Shown: positions 8,453-10,188 of the stretch, piece by piece
Position numbering within the stretch: the first letter of the stretch is position 1
Layout of the letters: each line of letters opens with the position of its first letter
Assembly (NCBI GenBank): GCA_023818995.1
Contig: JAMWDA010000037.1
Coordinates: forward strand, 1-10,188
Source of the DNA: Candidatus Omnitrophota bacterium
GTDB taxonomy: Bacteria; Omnitrophota; Gorgyraeia; Duberdicusellales; 4484-171
DNA: 10,188 nucleotides
Reading direction: 5' to 3'
Notes under the pieces: generated by a model
Databases searched by the model: none
Told to the model about the DNA's origin: nothing
What the model saw: the letters and a program-made list of their open reading frames with translations, nothing else
Translations under genes and position numbers: made by a program

Positions 8453-9916
8453 ATGGATAAATTAAAGGATACTATCTCCGTAACTGTGGATAAGTCCCAT
8501 ATCGTATCTATTGGCGAGAGGTTATACTCGGAGAGTATAGAGTTAATTAGAGAATTAGTTGCTAACAGTTACGATGCAGACGCTACAAGAGTTGATATAA
8601 TTATTAAAAAGGACGAGATAGTTATCTGCGATGATGGAGAGGGTATGGATAGGAAGGGTTTAGAGCAGTTCTTTAATATTGGTTCACCATTTAAACGAAT
8701 CAATAGGAAGAGCCCAAAGTTTAATCGTGAACGTATTGGTGAATTTGGTATAGGGAAGTTTGCTGTTTTATCCTGTGCTTCCTATTTTGAAGTAATTAGC
8801 CGTAAGGGCGATTTCTGCGCAAGAGTGATATTTGATAAGGAGAGATGGGATGAGAGCTACGATTGGGAATTGCCTTTAGAAATTTTATCAACTCAACATA
8901 GAAGTTACGATGGCACAACTATAATTCTGCGGAAGTTAAAGAAAACATTTGAGATTAGTCGGGTAGAAGAACGTTTAAGGGAAACTTTACCTTTGCGTTC
9001 CGAGAACTTCTCTGTTTATCTTAATCAAAAGATGATCACGCCGAGAATTAGCTTAGGCCATAAGATACCATTTTTAGAAAGCACTAATTTCGGTATCGTT
9101 TACGGAGAGATAGTGATAGTTTCTTCTGCTCTGGCAGATATAAGAAAGGCAGGGATAGAGATAAGAGTCAAAGGAGTTTTAGTTAAACGGGAAATGTTTG
9201 GTTTAGATGCTTTAGTTAAAGATATCTCTCGTATTCAGGGAGAAGTTAACGCAGACTTTTTAGTTTTAACTACCGACCGCACAGATATTATAAAAGATAA
9301 CGAGCAGTATAAAGAATTTATGAATGTTATGAACAAAGTTATAGTGAGAGTAAAAGATGTTATAAAGGATTTTTTTGAGTTTAAAGAATCAAGAAGGGCT
9401 AAGCGTGTCTTAGATGAGGTTTTAGATAAGATAAAAAAAGTTTTGATTTTGAACCCCAATATCTGTCCTGAAGGATTACTCCCTTTAGGAGAAGATTTGG
9501 AAAATTCAATTGGTGGACAATTAGCTACTGTTTCTAATAAGGCAAAATCCAGCGAAGATATAAAAGATAGTGGTAGGGAAAAGAAAGAGAAAGGGAAGAT
9601 AAGGAAAAAGTATCCCCAAGTGCGAAGGTTATCTACCACTGCCGTGGTAAGGAGAATGAGATTAGGGGAAAAGGGTATAAGTTGTGCTATAGACCATTTT
9701 GGAGAAGATGGACCGGAAAGTTTCTCTGAAGGGAATATGGTTTATATGAATAGAGACCACCTCCTTTTTAAAAAAGCTTCTCAGGATAAAGAGATGTTTA
9801 CATTCTATTTGGTGCGAATATTATCTCAAGAGATAGCTCTTATGAAAACAAAATCTGCCAAAGAGGCTTTTCTTATTCAGTCTAAACTTATTAAGGATGC
9901 ATACCAATTGAAATAA
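8453..9916 (+). CDS. Stand-alone GHKL (Hsp90/MutL/MORC-like) ATPase, function unknown
   Basis: This 487-residue protein carries a complete Bergerat-fold ATP site. The N box is ELVANSYDA with Glu34, Asn38 and Asp41, G1 is DDGEG at 60-64, G2 is GEFGIGKFA at 96-104, and G3 is GTTI at 154-157. Residues about 210-310 look like the second (S5-like) domain of MutL/Hsp90/MORC proteins and include VLTTDRTDI at 271-279. A lysine/glutamate-rich, probably disordered linker lies at about 360-395. A C-terminal domain has MVYMNRDHLLF at 429-439 and then helices, resembling an 'iNxDHPlf' motif I recall from other prokaryotic GHKL ATPases. There is no kinase phospho-acceptor domain, signal peptide or membrane helix. 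It starts 3 bases after guaA with a GGGAG ribosome-binding site. No restriction, helicase or nuclease gene adjoins it, so the role is open. Confidence 0.8.
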   Translation: MDKLKDTISVTVDKSHIVSIGERLYSESIELIRELVANSYDADATRVDIIIKKDEIVICDDGEGMDRKGLEQFFNIGSPFKRINRKSPKFNRERIGEFGIGKFAVLSCASYFEVISRKGDFCARVIFDKERWDESYDWELPLEILSTQHRSYDGTTIILRKLKKTFEISRVEERLRETLPLRSENFSVYLNQKMITPRISLGHKIPFLESTNFGIVYGEIVIVSSALADIRKAGIEIRVKGVLVKREMFGLDALVKDISRIQGEVNADFLVLTTDRTDIIKDNEQYKEFMNVMNKVIVRVKDVIKDFFEFKESRRAKRVLDEVLDKIKKVLILNPNICPEGLLPLGEDLENSIGGQLATVSNKAKSSEDIKDSGREKKEKGKIRKKYPQVRRLSTTAVVRRMRLGEKGISCAIDHFGEDGPESFSEGNMVYMNRDHLLFKKASQDKEMFTFYLVRILSQEIALMKTKSAKEAFLIQSKLIKDAYQLK

Positions 9917-9924
9917 AATATAAT

Positions 9925-9952
9925 TTGAATTTTACATAAACAAGAATATAAT
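9925..9952 (+). promoter_or_regulatory. Candidate sigma-70-type promoter for purU
   Basis: TTGAAT at 9925-9930 and a perfect TATAAT at 9947-9952 are separated by 16 bases in the short gap after the ATPase gene. Transcription would begin at about 9959-9960, only two or three bases before the purU ATG, implying an almost leaderless message. Such hexamers occur by chance in AT-rich DNA, so this is tentative. Confidence 0.4.
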
Positions 9953-9961
9953 AACTAAACG

Positions 9962-10188
9962 ATGGATAATGCAATACTATTGATTTCTTGTCCTGATAGG
10001 AAAGGTATTATTGCCAAAGTAACAAATTTTATTTACGAAAACGGTGGTAATATAGAGCATGCCGACCAACATATAGATAGTCAAACTAATACTTTTTTTA
10101 TGCGTATAGAGTGGGCATTGAAAGATTTTAAGATAGATAAAGATAATATTGCAAAATTTTTTTCTCCTATAGCTGAAGAGTTTAATAT
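9962..10188 (+). CDS. purU: Formyltetrahydrofolate deformylase, N-terminal part
   Basis: PurU hydrolyses 10-formyl-THF to formate and THF, balancing one-carbon pools and, in some bacteria, feeding formate to purine synthesis. Only the first 75 codons are in the window; the gene runs off the right edge. They form the regulatory ACT domain with the PurU-specific pattern LLISCPDRKGIIAKV at 6-20, ENGGNIEHADQHID at 26-39 and TFFMRIEW at 44-51. The FFMR and DQHxD elements distinguish it from glycine-cleavage repressor ACT proteins. An in-frame stop lies two codons upstream, so the ATG at 9962 is the start. No Shine-Dalgarno is visible. The catalytic formyltransferase-like domain cannot be checked. 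Confidence 0.88.
   Translation, partial: MDNAILLISCPDRKGIIAKVTNFIYENGGNIEHADQHIDSQTNTFFMRIEWALKDFKIDKDNIAKFFSPIAEEFN

Noticed and set aside
9235..9639. 134-codon open frame on the - strand opposite the GHKL ATPase
   Set aside because: It is the mirror of the Lys/Glu-rich linker and ATPase codons, and its Ser/Phe/Leu-rich composition follows from that. No motif was recognised.

Overview
The window is a densely packed stretch of an AT-rich bacterial chromosome (roughly one third G+C by eye). All the confident genes lie on the + strand, with gaps of 3 to 45 bases or short overlaps, so much of it may be read as one or a few long transcripts. Arginine is mostly AGA/AGG and proteins are rich in Lys, Ile and Glu, as expected for a low-G+C genome. 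No rRNA, tRNA, mobile element, CRISPR array or clear intrinsic terminator was found. The phylum cannot be named from this sequence. The paired fchA/folD genes would suit an anaerobe, but that is inference.

Region 1 (1-182) is AT-rich. It may hold the last codons of an upstream membrane protein, followed by an untranslated leader. Region 2 (183-3350) is a translation and nucleic-acid housekeeping block: tgt (queuosine in tRNA), trmD (m1G37 in tRNA), rplS (ribosomal protein L19), rnhB (RNase HII) and a YraN/UPF0102 nuclease-fold protein. The usual rpsP-rimM genes before trmD are absent and tgt takes their place.

Region 3 (about 3365-5688) is a one-carbon cluster: an FchA-type methenyl-THF cyclohydrolase/cyclodeaminase, a FolD whose three classical cyclohydrolase residues all appear substituted, and a small FAD-dependent oxidoreductase with a degraded NAD-binding motif. 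The simplest reading is that FolD supplies only the dehydrogenase step and the overlapping fchA supplies the cyclohydrolase.

Region 4 (5706-8449) makes GMP from IMP. It has a GuaB3-type IMP dehydrogenase-family protein without CBS domains, then a complete GMP synthetase. Region 5 (8453-10188) holds an uncharacterised stand-alone GHKL (Hsp90/MutL/MORC-like) ATPase and the start of purU (10-formyl-THF deformylase), which may have its own promoter and a leaderless transcript. Together, regions 3-5 connect folate one-carbon units (10-formyl-THF is a purine precursor and the PurU substrate) with the guanine branch of purine synthesis. The GHKL ATPase is the member with no obvious metabolic role and is the best candidate for something undescribed, although nothing next to it looks like a defence or restriction system.
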